DNA of 64,000 nucleotides, taken from the NCBI RefSeq assembly GCF_003344625.1, contig NZ_QPKJ02000004.1, forward strand, positions 620,001-684,000, read 5' to 3'. A model generated the notes under the pieces. It was not told the origin of the DNA and did no database searches. It worked only from the letters and a program-made list of their open reading frames with translations. A program made the position numbers and the translations under genes. This document shows, piece after piece, positions 30,442 to 39,450 of the stretch. Within the stretch, counting starts at the first letter, position 1, and every line of letters begins with the position of its first letter. The stretch is from Solirubrobacter deserti (GTDB lineage: Bacteria > Actinomycetota > Thermoleophilia > Solirubrobacterales > Solirubrobacteraceae).

Positions 30442-31023
30442 GTGGCCGCGAACAGCCTCCCGGTCCCGGACGGTCTCGAGCGCGACGGGGTCGCGCTGCG
30501 CCGCCTGCGCGCCCGCGACGCGCACGCCTTCGCCGCCGCCTTCCGGCAGGACCCGCAGCTCGGCGTCAACATCGGCGCCGACGAGGACCCGACGGAGACC
30601 GCGGTGCGTCGCTTCATCGCGCGTCAACCGGGGTTGCGGGCCCGCGGGGAGTTCCTCGGCCTGGCCGTGACCGACGAGACCAAGCGCCCGTTCCTGGGCC
30701 ACGTGATGCTGCACACGCTCTCCTGGCGCCACAAGCGCGGCGAGATCGGCTACTGGCTGATCCCCGAGGCGCGTGGCCGCCACCTCGCCAAGCCCGCGGT
30801 CTCGCTGCTGGTCGACTGGGCGTTCGAGACGCTGGACCTCGACCGCCTCGAGATCACGACCACCCCTGACAACGCGCCCGCTCGCGCGCTCGCGCAAGCG
30901 CTCGGATTCCGGGAGGAGGGCGTGATGATCGCCCGCAATCTGGAGCGAGGTCGGCGCATCGACGTGGTGTTGCTGGCTCGCGTCCGAGATCGGTGCCATA
31001 ACCTTCCGGGCTTAGCGCCGTAA
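30442..31023 (+). CDS. GNAT-family N-acetyltransferase (RimJ/RimL type)
   Basis: An acetyltransferase of about 193 residues in the RimJ/RimL-like group that modifies protein N-termini or small amines. It has LRRLRARDAHAFAAAF at the N-terminus, the acetyl-CoA-binding region GEIGYWLIPEARGRHLAKPA and the closing DNAPARALAQALGFREEG block. The start is uncertain: GTG 30442 or GTG 30424 are both in frame, the latter abutting the divergent lipoprotein start. The gene ends 24 bases before the mce operon, whose promoter may therefore lie within it. Confidence 0.8.
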   Translation: MAANSLPVPDGLERDGVALRRLRARDAHAFAAAFRQDPQLGVNIGADEDPTETAVRRFIARQPGLRARGEFLGLAVTDETKRPFLGHVMLHTLSWRHKRGEIGYWLIPEARGRHLAKPAVSLLVDWAFETLDLDRLEITTTPDNAPARALAQALGFREEGVMIARNLERGRRIDVVLLARVRDRCHNLPGLAP

Positions 31024-31047
31024 CGCGGCGTCAGAAAGAGGAGAGCT

Positions 31048-31854
31048 TTGGTACGAGGTGCGGCTGATCGCCTCTTCCTCCCAGCGAAGAACCTGCTGGA
31101 GGAAGTCGGCGACATGATGATCCTGACGGGGAAGACGATCGTGTCTGCCCTCAGGCCGCCGTACCCCTATGGCGGGGAGTTCGTCCAGCAGTTCCTGTTC
31201 GCGCTGCGCCTGTGCTGGTTCCCGCTGATGGTGTCCACGATCGCGTTCGGCTACGCCGCACCGGGCCTGCAGGCCTCGAACTTCCTCACGCTGTTCGGCG
31301 CCAACGACCGCCTCGGCGGCTTCTTCGTGCTCGCCTCCATCCGCGAGTTCGCCCCGTTCGTGACGGCGATCGTCCTCGCCGGCGTGGCGGGCACCGCCAT
31401 CACCGCCGACCTCGGCGCACGCAAGATCCGCGAGGAGCTCGACGCGTTGCAGGTGCTCGGCGTCGACCCGGTGAAGAACCTCGTCGTGCCGCGGTTCTTG
31501 GCCCTGATGCTCGTCACGGGCATGTTCGACGTGTTCGCCGTGCTGTTCGGCATCTTCGGCGGCCTGGTCGCCAACGGCGTCAACCAGCAGCCGATGGGCC
31601 CGTTCTTCGCCAACCTGCTGACCAACGCGAGCATCCCGGACCTCTGGGGCAGCGTCCTGAAGTGCACGATGTTCGGCGCGATCATCGCCGTCGTCTGCTG
31701 TTACAAGGGCATGACGGCCTCCGGCGGCGCTGCGGGGGTCGGCCGCGCGGTCAACCAGGCCGTCGTCATCTCCACGCTCGGTGTCTTCGCGTTCAACTAC
31801 GTCTTCACGCAGACGCTGCTGGCGACGCATCCGGAGATCCTCAACATCAAATGA
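31048..31854 (+). CDS. yrbEA: MlaE/YrbE-type permease A of the mce operon
   Basis: A 268-residue integral membrane permease of the MlaE family that forms the channel part of the lipid ABC transporter with its MCE partners. About five to six membrane helices are visible. Family motifs include SIREFAPFVTAIVLAGVAGT, ITADLGARKIREELDALQVL and VVPRFLALMLV. It starts with TTG at 31048 after AAAGAGGAGAG. It is the first gene of the operon and overlaps the next by ATGA. The TADLGARKIREELDAL loop is the usual contact site for the ATPase. Confidence 0.93.
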   Translation: MVRGAADRLFLPAKNLLEEVGDMMILTGKTIVSALRPPYPYGGEFVQQFLFALRLCWFPLMVSTIAFGYAAPGLQASNFLTLFGANDRLGGFFVLASIREFAPFVTAIVLAGVAGTAITADLGARKIREELDALQVLGVDPVKNLVVPRFLALMLVTGMFDVFAVLFGIFGGLVANGVNQQPMGPFFANLLTNASIPDLWGSVLKCTMFGAIIAVVCCYKGMTASGGAAGVGRAVNQAVVISTLGVFAFNYVFTQTLLATHPEILNIK

Positions 31855-32645
31855 GCTGGTTCGCGATACCGCGCGAGTGGCTCGCGTCCTTCGGCGAGAT
31901 CGTCCGCTTCTGCGGGCGCGTGATGGGCGAGGTCTACGGCCTGAAGGTCTTCCGCTACTTCGGCGAGGCGCTGCGCCAGGCCGGCGTGCTGATCCTCTCC
32001 AGCACGCTCGTCATCTGGGGCCTGACGTTCATCATCGGCCTCCAGTGCGGCATCGAGGCCGCGTACTTCAACCGCGCCACCGGCGCGCCCGCGTATGCCG
32101 GCGTGTTCGCGGCCTGGTGCGACCTGCGCGAGCTGATCCCGTACGCCTTCGGCTACATGATGGCCGCGAAGGTCGGCACCGGCATCGTCGCCGAGCTCGG
32201 CTCCATGCGCATCTCCGACGAGATCGACGCGCTCGAGGTGATGGGCATCTCCTCGATCACGTTCCTGTGCGCGACGCGCCTGCTGGCGAGCTGGCTCGTG
32301 CTCCCGTTCGTCTACCTGGCCGGGATCGGCGCCGGCTTCCTCGCCTCCTACCTGGCGGTGGTCGAGCAGATCGGCGAGGTCTCCAGCGGCGGCTACAGCC
32401 TCATCTTCTGGATGTTCCAGAACCCACCGGACCTCTTATTCAGCCTCATCAAGGCGATGGTCATGGCCACCGCGATCGTGCTCGTCGGCTGTTACTACGG
32501 CTACACGGCGAGCGGCGGGCCGGTGGGCGTCGGCACCGCCACCGCGAAATCGATGGTCCTCAACATCGTGCTGGTCCACCTGATCGGCATGCTCGGCACC
32601 CAGGTCTTCTGGGGTGCGAACCCACGCGCACCGATCGGGGGGTGA
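31851..32645 (+). CDS. yrbEB: MlaE/YrbE-type permease B of the mce operon
   Basis: A 264-residue second MlaE-family permease, probably making a heterodimer with permease A. It shows the same fold, with DLRELIPYAFGYMMAAKVGTG, IVAELGSMRISDEIDALEVM and the C-terminal GCYYGYTASGGPVGVGTATA block, which matches GCYYGY-type ends of the family. The ATG at 31851 overlaps the stop of permease A; the longer upstream frame is a shadow. It is followed after one base by the ATPase gene. Confidence 0.93.
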   Translation: MSWFAIPREWLASFGEIVRFCGRVMGEVYGLKVFRYFGEALRQAGVLILSSTLVIWGLTFIIGLQCGIEAAYFNRATGAPAYAGVFAAWCDLRELIPYAFGYMMAAKVGTGIVAELGSMRISDEIDALEVMGISSITFLCATRLLASWLVLPFVYLAGIGAGFLASYLAVVEQIGEVSSGGYSLIFWMFQNPPDLLFSLIKAMVMATAIVLVGCYYGYTASGGPVGVGTATAKSMVLNIVLVHLIGMLGTQVFWGANPRAPIGG

Positions 32646-32646
32646 C

Positions 32647-33465
32647 ATGACTCAGCCGCGCGAAGACGACGAGTACAAGTGGCACACGGGCAAGAAGCGT
32701 CCCTCCGGGGTGGAGGACGCCGTCGAGTTCGTCGAGGTCCACAAGGCGTTCGGCCGCAACAAGATCCTGCGCGGCCTGAACATGGGCATCCCGAACGACA
32801 AGATCTCGATGATCCTCGGGCCGTCGGGGACCGGGAAGTCGGTCTGCATCAAGCACATGGTCGGGCTGCTGTATCCCGACGAGGGCGACGTGCTGGTGCA
32901 CGGCGAGTCGGTCCCGAACATGCGCGACGAAGAGCTGTTCGAGATGCGCAAGAAGTTCGGCGTGCTGTTCCAGGACGGTGCGCTGTTCGGCTCGATGAAC
33001 CTGTGGGACAACGTCGCGTTCCCGCTGCGCCAGCACACCGACAAGGGCGAGGACGAGATCGAGGACATCGTCAACCGGCGCCTGCGCGAGGTCGGCCTCG
33101 AAGGCTCGAGCGACAAGATGCCCAACGAGCTCTCGGGCGGGATGCGCAAGCGCGCCGGGTTCGCGCGAGCGCTCGTGCTGGACCCGGACATCGTGCTCTT
33201 CGACGAGCCCGACTCCGGCCTGGACCCGGTCCGCACCGCGCTGCTGTGCGAGCTCATCCAGGAGATCCACGAGGAGAACGGCGGCGCCTATGTCGTGATC
33301 ACGCACGACATCATGAGCGCCAAGCGCGTGGCCGAGTACATCGCCGTGCTGTGGAAGGGACGGATCGTCGAGTCCGGCCCGGCGGAGGAGCTCTTCGACT
33401 CCGAGAACCAGTTCGTGCGCCAGTTCCTGTCCGGGGCCTCCCAGGGCCCCCTGGGCATGGAGTAA
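32647..33465 (+). CDS. mkl: Mkl/MlaF-type ABC ATPase
   Basis: A 272-residue nucleotide-binding subunit that powers the MCE/YrbE transporter. It has Walker A GPSGTGKSV, Q-loop VLFQDGALFGS, signature LSGGMRKRAGFARAL, Walker B IVLFDEPDSGLDP and switch His in VITHDIMSA. The signature GGMRKR and the DGALF Q-loop are those of MlaF/MceG. The ATG at 32647 after GGGGGGTGA is chosen over an upstream frame extension. In mycobacteria this ATPase (MceG) is encoded away from the mce operons; here it is inside the operon, as in mla loci. Confidence 0.95.
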   Translation: MTQPREDDEYKWHTGKKRPSGVEDAVEFVEVHKAFGRNKILRGLNMGIPNDKISMILGPSGTGKSVCIKHMVGLLYPDEGDVLVHGESVPNMRDEELFEMRKKFGVLFQDGALFGSMNLWDNVAFPLRQHTDKGEDEIEDIVNRRLREVGLEGSSDKMPNELSGGMRKRAGFARALVLDPDIVLFDEPDSGLDPVRTALLCELIQEIHEENGGAYVVITHDIMSAKRVAEYIAVLWKGRIVESGPAEELFDSENQFVRQFLSGASQGPLGME

Positions 33466-33468
33466 CCG

Positions 33469-34815
33469 TTGGCGTTGGCTCGTGCCGCAGTCGCACTCGG
33501 CGTCGCCGCTCTGGTGGCGCTGGCGGTGTACCTGTTCGTCCTGCGGGCGAGCGGCCACGAGTACACGCTCATCTTCGAGAACGCCGGCCAGCTCGTGGTC
33601 GGCGACAACGTGCAGATCGGCGGCCGCGCCGTCGGCACCATCCGCGACATCCGGCTCACCGACGACAACCAGGCCGCGGTCAAGGTGCTGGTGGAGGAGC
33701 CGTACGCGCCGCTGCGCGAAGGCACCGAGGCGGTGATCCGCCTCACGTCGCTGTCGGGCATCGCGAACCGCTACGTCGCGATCTCGCCCGGCCCGGACGC
33801 GAGCAAGACGCTCGGCGAGGGCGCCACGATCGACACCTCGCAGACGACCACGGCCGTCGATCTCGACGCGCTGTTCAATACGCTCACCCCGGACGCCCGC
33901 AAGGACCTGCAGGGCATCATCGCCGGCTTCCGGACCCAGCTCGACGGCAAGGGCGAGCAGGCGGCCGAGGCCACGAAGTACTTCAACCCGATGCTGTCCA
34001 GCGCGCGCCGGCTCGTCAACGAGGCCACGCGCGACGAGGACGCGCTGACGGACTTCATCGTCTCCTCCTCGCGTACGGTCACGGCGATCGCAGAGAAGCG
34101 CGAAGACCTGAGCGCGCTCGTGGGCAACGCCAACGCGACCACGGGCGCGATCGCGAGCGAGAACGCGGCGCTCCAGCAGGCGCTGTCGCTGCTGCCGACC
34201 ACGCTGCGCCGCGGCAACTCGACGCTCGTGAACCTGCGCTCGACGCTGGATGACCTGGACCCGCTGGTGGCCGAGTCCAAGCCCGCGACCGAGGACCTGG
34301 CGCCCTTCCTGCGCGAGCTGCGCCCGCTGGTGCGCGACTCCAAGCCGACGATCGCGAACCTCTCGACGCTCGTCCGCCGGCCCGGGGCCGACAACGACCT
34401 GGTCGAGGCCACGCAGAAGCTGCCCGGCTTCCAGCGCGTCGCGAGCCCGGCGATGCGCAACTCCACGGGCGCGCTGCAGCGCAGCCAGCCCGTGCTCGAG
34501 TTCATCCGGCCCTACATCCCGGAGCTCGTCGGCTGGTTCCGCGACTTCGGCGTCGGCGCCGCCAACTACGACGCCAACGGCCACTACGCGCGCATCCAGC
34601 CGATCTTCAACGCCTTCCAGGTGCACGACCTGCCGGTCGGCCCGCCGCAGCTGGTGCCGCTGCCCGTCGCGCAGCGCCTGGCCGGCCTGCAGACCGGCAT
34701 GCTGCGCCGCTGCCCCGGCTCCGCGAGCCAGCCCGCGGCCGACGGCTCCGCGCCCTACCGCGACTCCGGCGGCAACCTGGACTGCGACCCGACGCAGGTG
34801 CTGGCGGGCCCATGA
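33469..34815 (+). CDS. MCE family protein 1
   Basis: A 448-residue protein anchored by one N-terminal helix (about 4-25) with an MCE domain (about 30-110, starting YTLIFENAGQLVVGDNVQIG). A long helical region follows, which in this family forms a needle-like tunnel for lipids. The C-terminal part has the motif NYDANGHYARIQ, repeated in similar form in other members of the operon. TTG at 33469 is the start, three bases after the ATPase stop. It overlaps the next gene by ATGA. Confidence 0.9.
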   Translation: MALARAAVALGVAALVALAVYLFVLRASGHEYTLIFENAGQLVVGDNVQIGGRAVGTIRDIRLTDDNQAAVKVLVEEPYAPLREGTEAVIRLTSLSGIANRYVAISPGPDASKTLGEGATIDTSQTTTAVDLDALFNTLTPDARKDLQGIIAGFRTQLDGKGEQAAEATKYFNPMLSSARRLVNEATRDEDALTDFIVSSSRTVTAIAEKREDLSALVGNANATTGAIASENAALQQALSLLPTTLRRGNSTLVNLRSTLDDLDPLVAESKPATEDLAPFLRELRPLVRDSKPTIANLSTLVRRPGADNDLVEATQKLPGFQRVASPAMRNSTGALQRSQPVLEFIRPYIPELVGWFRDFGVGAANYDANGHYARIQPIFNAFQVHDLPVGPPQLVPLPVAQRLAGLQTGMLRRCPGSASQPAADGSAPYRDSGGNLDCDPTQVLAGP

Positions 34816-36479
34816 TCCGGTTCCTCGCAGGCCTCGCGATCGTCGCCGTCATCGCCGTCGGCGCCTTCCTCATCTTCGGGAACCGCGAGGACGACGGCGC
34901 GTACCGCGTGCGCGCGATCTTCGACAACGCCGGCTTCGTGATCCCGGGCGAGGACGTCAAGATCGCGGGCGTCCGCGTCGGCAAGATCGCGTCGATCGAC
35001 GTCACGGAGGACTTCAAGGCCGCGGTCGTGCTCGAGATCACCGAGCCCGGCTACAGGAACTGGAAGCGCGACGCGAGCTGCATCGTGCGCCCGCAGAACC
35101 TGATCGGCGAGCGCTTCGTGGAGTGCAAGCCGACGCAGGTGCGCTCGGCCAACGCCGAGCCGCCGCCCGACCTCGACCTCATCGAGTCCGGCCCAGGTGA
35201 GGGCCAGCGCCTGGTGCCGGTGGAGAACACGTCGCAGTCCGTGGACATCGACCTGATCGGCAACACGATGCGCGAGCCCGAGCGCGAGCGGCTGTCGCTG
35301 ATCCTCAACGAGCTCGGCACCGGCCTCGCCGGCCGCGGCCGCGACCTCAACGACGTGATCCGGCGCGCGAACCCGGCGCTGCGCGAGACCGACCGCGTGC
35401 TGGAGATCCTCGCCCGCCAGAACACGGTGCTCGAGCAGCTCGCGGTCAACTCCGACACGGTGCTCGCCCCGCTCGCGCGCGACCGCCGGCAGGTGGCGAG
35501 CGCGATCCGCAACTCCAGCCGCGTCGCCGAGGCCACGGCCGAGCGGCGCGAGGACCTGGCGGCCGACATCGAGACGCTGCCGGAGTTCCTGGACGAGTTC
35601 GACCCGACGATGGAGCGCCTCGGCTCGCTCGCGGATGAGTCCACGCCGCTGCTGACCGACCTGGGCGCCCGCGCGGACGACATCAACAACGTGGTGCGCC
35701 GGCTCGGCCCGTTCTCCGAAGCCGCGATCCCGGCGATCGACTCGCTCGGCGAGGCGGCGCAGACCGGCACGCCCGCCCTCACCGAGGCGCGCCCCGTGAT
35801 CGCCGACCTGCGCTCGCTGGCCAACGACATCCGCCCCGTCGGCACGAACCTGCGCGGCGTGCTCGAGTCCTTCCGGGACACGGACGGCATCCAGCGCCTG
35901 ATGGACTACATCTTCTTCCAGGTCGCCGCGATCAACGGCTACGACGCGACGGGGCACTACCTGCGCGCCGGGCTGCTCGTGAACCAGTGCACGACCTACG
36001 CCGTCCGGCCGGTCGCGGGCTGCACGGCGAACTACCCGCCGGCCGCCGGCGCGAGCGCGGCCACGGCCAGGGCGTCCAGCGCCGTCGACGGCGTCGGCGA
36101 GGACCCGGTGCTGCGTGCGACCGCGATCGCGATCGCGCGCGCCCTCGGCCAGCAGGTCGAGCAGGAGAAGGCGAAGATCGACCGGACGCTGACGGCGAAG
36201 AAGCCGGGCGGGAAGGCCGAGGCGCCCGCCGGCGCGGCGCCGCGCATCCGTGGCGCGGCCCCGACGGCGACGGCGACCGCCACCGCGCCGCCGTCCGCTT
36301 CGCCCGTGGAGCAGGCTCCGGCGCCCGCGCCGTCCTCCGCGCCCACGACGGCGCCGCCCGCCGCCGAGACGCCCGCGCCCACCGCCGCGCCGCCCACCCC
36401 GACCGCGCCCGCCCCGACGGCCACACCCGACCCGGGCGAAGGGCTGCTCGACTTCCTGTTCGGGGAGGAGGGCGGATGA
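34812..36479 (+). CDS. MCE family protein 2 with Pro/Ala-rich tail
   Basis: A 555-residue MCE protein with an N-terminal helix (about 2-20), an MCE domain (about 28-115: RAIFDNAGFVIPGEDVKIAG), a helical region and the GYDATGHYLRAG motif near residue 376. The last 90 residues are a low-complexity Pro/Ala/Thr-rich tail (many TAPPxA-like repeats) that looks disordered and may cross the cell-wall layer. Only this member has such a tail. It overlaps genes on both sides by four bases. Confidence 0.9.
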   Translation: MIRFLAGLAIVAVIAVGAFLIFGNREDDGAYRVRAIFDNAGFVIPGEDVKIAGVRVGKIASIDVTEDFKAAVVLEITEPGYRNWKRDASCIVRPQNLIGERFVECKPTQVRSANAEPPPDLDLIESGPGEGQRLVPVENTSQSVDIDLIGNTMREPERERLSLILNELGTGLAGRGRDLNDVIRRANPALRETDRVLEILARQNTVLEQLAVNSDTVLAPLARDRRQVASAIRNSSRVAEATAERREDLAADIETLPEFLDEFDPTMERLGSLADESTPLLTDLGARADDINNVVRRLGPFSEAAIPAIDSLGEAAQTGTPALTEARPVIADLRSLANDIRPVGTNLRGVLESFRDTDGIQRLMDYIFFQVAAINGYDATGHYLRAGLLVNQCTTYAVRPVAGCTANYPPAAGASAATARASSAVDGVGEDPVLRATAIAIARALGQQVEQEKAKIDRTLTAKKPGGKAEAPAGAAPRIRGAAPTATATATAPPSASPVEQAPAPAPSSAPTTAPPAAETPAPTAAPPTPTAPAPTATPDPGEGLLDFLFGEEGG

Positions 36480-37891
36480 GATCCTCGCGAGGAGGGATCG
36501 CCGGGAACCCGGTGTTGATCGGCGCCGCCACGGTGCTGGTGATCCTCGTCGCCGTCTTCCTGTCCTACAACGCCAACAAGGGCCTGCCGTTCGTCCCGAC
36601 CTACCGGGTCGACGCGGAGCTGCCCAGCGCGGCGCAGCTGACGGTCGGCAACGACGTCAAGGTGGGCGGCACGCGCATCGGCGCGGTCACCGCCATCAAG
36701 CCGCGCCAGCTCGACAACGGCCAGGTCATCGCGGTGGTGACGATGACGCTCGACAAGGACGCCGGCCCGCTGCCCGAGGACTCCACGCTGCTCGTGCGCC
36801 CGCGCTCGGCGCTCGGCCTCAAGTACGTGGAGATCACGCGCGGGTCCGCGCGCGCGAGCTTCGACGACGGGGACACGATCCCGCTCGCTCGCGCCGAGAC
36901 GCCCGTCGAGCTCGACGAGTTCTTGAACATGTTCGACGAGGACACGCGCGCCGCCTCGCAGGCCAACCTCGAGGGCTTCGGGACCGCGTTCGCGGGCCGC
37001 GGCGAGTCGATCAACACCGCGATCGGCGCGTTCCGGCCGCTGCTGCGCGACGTCGTGCCCGTGATGCAGAACCTCGCCGACCCGCGCACGAACCTCGAGG
37101 GCTTCGTCGTGGAGGCGGGCGAGACGGCGGCGATCGTCGCGCCCGCCGCGGAGACGCAGGCGACGCTGTTCCGCAACCTGAACACGACGATGGCGGCGCT
37201 CAACGAGGTCGCGCGGCCCTACATCCAGGACTCGATCTCGGGCGGCAAGCCCGCGCTGGACGCCGGCATCGAGTCGCTGCCGAACCAGCGCCCGTTCCTG
37301 GCCAACACCGAGGGCCTCATGCGCGAGCTGGGGCCCGGCGTGCGCGCGCTGCGCACGGCGGCGCCCGCGCTGTCGGACGCGCTCGGCGCCGGGATCGACG
37401 TGCTGCCGCGCACGCCGGCGCTCAACCGGCGCCTGGAGTCGCTGCTGGAGGAGGTGCGGACGTTCGCCAACGACCCGCTCGTCCCGCGCGGCATCCAGTC
37501 CACCAACGCGCTCGTGAAATCCGCCGACCCGACGCTCGCCTTCCTTGCGCCCGCCCAGACGGTCTGCAACTACATCACGCTCTTCTTCCGCAACATCTCG
37601 TCGCTGCTGAGCGAGGGCGACCGCAACGGCACCTGGCAGCGGTTCAGCATCGTCGCGATGCCGCAGGGCCCGAACAACGAGGGCGGCCCGTCCTCCGGCC
37701 CGGCCAACGGCCCGACGGTCGACAACCACCTGCACACCAACCCGTACCCGAACACCGCGTCGCCCGGCCAGCCCCGTGAGTGCGAGTCCGGCAACGAGCC
37801 CTACCTCGCGGGCCGCACGGTCACCGGCAACGTCCCCGGCACGCAGCAGGCGCGCACCGAGGGCTACGCCCGCCAGGGGGACGCGCGCTGA
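36476..37891 (+). CDS. MCE family protein 3
   Basis: A 471-residue MCE protein with an N-terminal helix (about 10-30, VLIGAATVLVILVAVFLSY), an MCE domain (VDAELPSAAQLTVGNDVKVG) and a helical tunnel region with repeated LRxxxP-like segments. The C-terminus ends in a Gly/Asn/Pro-rich loop with two cysteines. The ATG at 36476 overlaps the preceding stop; the long upstream frame is a shadow. The stop shares one base with the next ATG. Confidence 0.88.
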   Translation: MRSSRGGIAGNPVLIGAATVLVILVAVFLSYNANKGLPFVPTYRVDAELPSAAQLTVGNDVKVGGTRIGAVTAIKPRQLDNGQVIAVVTMTLDKDAGPLPEDSTLLVRPRSALGLKYVEITRGSARASFDDGDTIPLARAETPVELDEFLNMFDEDTRAASQANLEGFGTAFAGRGESINTAIGAFRPLLRDVVPVMQNLADPRTNLEGFVVEAGETAAIVAPAAETQATLFRNLNTTMAALNEVARPYIQDSISGGKPALDAGIESLPNQRPFLANTEGLMRELGPGVRALRTAAPALSDALGAGIDVLPRTPALNRRLESLLEEVRTFANDPLVPRGIQSTNALVKSADPTLAFLAPAQTVCNYITLFFRNISSLLSEGDRNGTWQRFSIVAMPQGPNNEGGPSSGPANGPTVDNHLHTNPYPNTASPGQPRECESGNEPYLAGRTVTGNVPGTQQARTEGYARQGDAR

Positions 37892-39450
37892 TGGCCCGCA
37901 CGCGTCGCCACGGCCCGCGCCGCTCGAACGCGTTCATCGGCCTGCTGGCCGTGGCCGTGATCGCGGTGATCATGTACTTCGGCTTCACCAAGGACATCCC
38001 GCTGAAGTCCGGCTTCGAGCTGCGCGCGCAGTTCCAGTCGGCGAACTCGATCCGGCCCAACTCGCCCGTGCGCATCGCGGGCGTGGAGGTCGGCAAGGTC
38101 AAGGCGGTCGAGCCGGTCGAGGGCTCCAACGACGCGATGCTCGTCATGGAGCTCAAGGACAGCGCGCTGCCGCTGCACGAGAACGCGACGGCCAAGATCC
38201 GCCCGCGCATCTTCCTCGAGGGCAACTTCTTCGTGGACCTCAAGCCGGGCACGCCGGGCTCCCCGCAGCTGGAGTCGGGGGACATGATCGCGGTCACGCA
38301 GACGGCCTCGCCGGTGCAGCTGGACGAGATCCTCACGTCGCTGCAGGCTGACTCGCGCGAGGACCTGACGAAGCTGCTCAAGGGCCTGAACACGACGCTC
38401 ACGTCGGAGCCGACGGAGGAGCAGGACGCGGACTCGCACGAGCTCGCGCAGGGCGAGACGGCGGCCGAGTCCTTCAACGACGCGCTGGACGACATCCCGG
38501 CCGCGGAGCGCTCCACGGCCCAGGTGCTCGAGGCGCTGATGGGCACCCAGCCGACGCGGGACATCAACCGCCTCATCCGCGGCACCGCCCGCACGGCGGA
38601 GGAGCTGAGCCGCTACGAGCAGTCGCTGCAGGACCTGATCACCAACCTGAACACGACCACCGCCGCGCTCGCGGGCGAGTCCGCGAACCTGCGCGCCTCC
38701 ATCCGCGAGCTGCCGCCGACGCTGGCCGCGGCCAACAGCGCGTTCGACGCGTTGAACGCGGCGTTCCCGCCCACGCGCGCGTTCGCGACCGAGATCCGTC
38801 CGGGCGTGCGCGAGACGCCGGCGACGATCGAGGCCGCGTTCCCGTGGATCGAGCAGACCCGGGCGCTCGTGCAGCCCGAGGAGCTGGGCGGCCTGGCCGC
38901 GGAGCTCTCGCCGGCCACCGTCGACCTGGCGCGGCTGATCGACCGGGCCACCGAGCTGCTCCCGCAGGTCGACCTGCTGTCCAGGTGCGTGCGCGACGTC
39001 GTGCTGCCCGCCGGGGACCTGGTCGTCCAGGACGAGTTCACCAACGGCGAGGAGAACTACAAGGAGTTCTTCTACGCGCTGGTCGGCATCGCGGGCGAGG
39101 GCCAGAACTTCGACGGCAACGGCATGTACGTGCGCTTCCAGACCGGCGGCGGCTCGCAGACGCTGTCGCTGGGGCCGAACTCGACGAGCCTCGGCGAGCT
39201 GTTCGGCAACTTCATCGAGGCGCCGCTCGGCAACCGGCCGGCGATGCCGCCCAAGAAGCCGACCTACCGCGACGACGTGCCGTGCCACACGCAGACGCTG
39301 CCGAACGTCAACGGCCCGCTGGCGGGCAAGACGGCGCCGGGCGGCGGGCCGACGGCGGCGGCCGCCAGGACCAAGCAGGACAAGCTGCGCAAGGCCACCG
39401 AGCTGAAGGTCATCCGCCGCAAGCTCAACCCGTTCGGAGCGGGCAAGTGA
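37891..39450 (+). CDS. MCE family protein 4
   Basis: A 519-residue MCE protein: Arg-rich N-terminus, membrane helix (about 14-31), MCE domain (LRAQFQSANSIRPNSPVRIA), then a helical region containing an acidic insert EPTEEQDADSHELAQGETA at about 175-190 that the neighbours lack. The C-terminal NFDGNGMYVRFQTGG resembles the GHYxR motif of members 1 and 2. The ATG at 37891 overlaps the stop of member 3 (TGATG). It ends in a Lys/Arg-rich tail. Confidence 0.88.
   Translation: MARTRRHGPRRSNAFIGLLAVAVIAVIMYFGFTKDIPLKSGFELRAQFQSANSIRPNSPVRIAGVEVGKVKAVEPVEGSNDAMLVMELKDSALPLHENATAKIRPRIFLEGNFFVDLKPGTPGSPQLESGDMIAVTQTASPVQLDEILTSLQADSREDLTKLLKGLNTTLTSEPTEEQDADSHELAQGETAAESFNDALDDIPAAERSTAQVLEALMGTQPTRDINRLIRGTARTAEELSRYEQSLQDLITNLNTTTAALAGESANLRASIRELPPTLAAANSAFDALNAAFPPTRAFATEIRPGVRETPATIEAAFPWIEQTRALVQPEELGGLAAELSPATVDLARLIDRATELLPQVDLLSRCVRDVVLPAGDLVVQDEFTNGEENYKEFFYALVGIAGEGQNFDGNGMYVRFQTGGGSQTLSLGPNSTSLGELFGNFIEAPLGNRPAMPPKKPTYRDDVPCHTQTLPNVNGPLAGKTAPGGGPTAAAARTKQDKLRKATELKVIRRKLNPFGAGK

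Noticed and set aside
36032..39288. Very long antisense open frames on the minus strand opposite the MCE genes
   Set aside because: They are shadows caused by high GC content: their translations are Arg/Ala-rich low-complexity sequence, while the plus strand has clear MCE domains and overlapping starts and stops.
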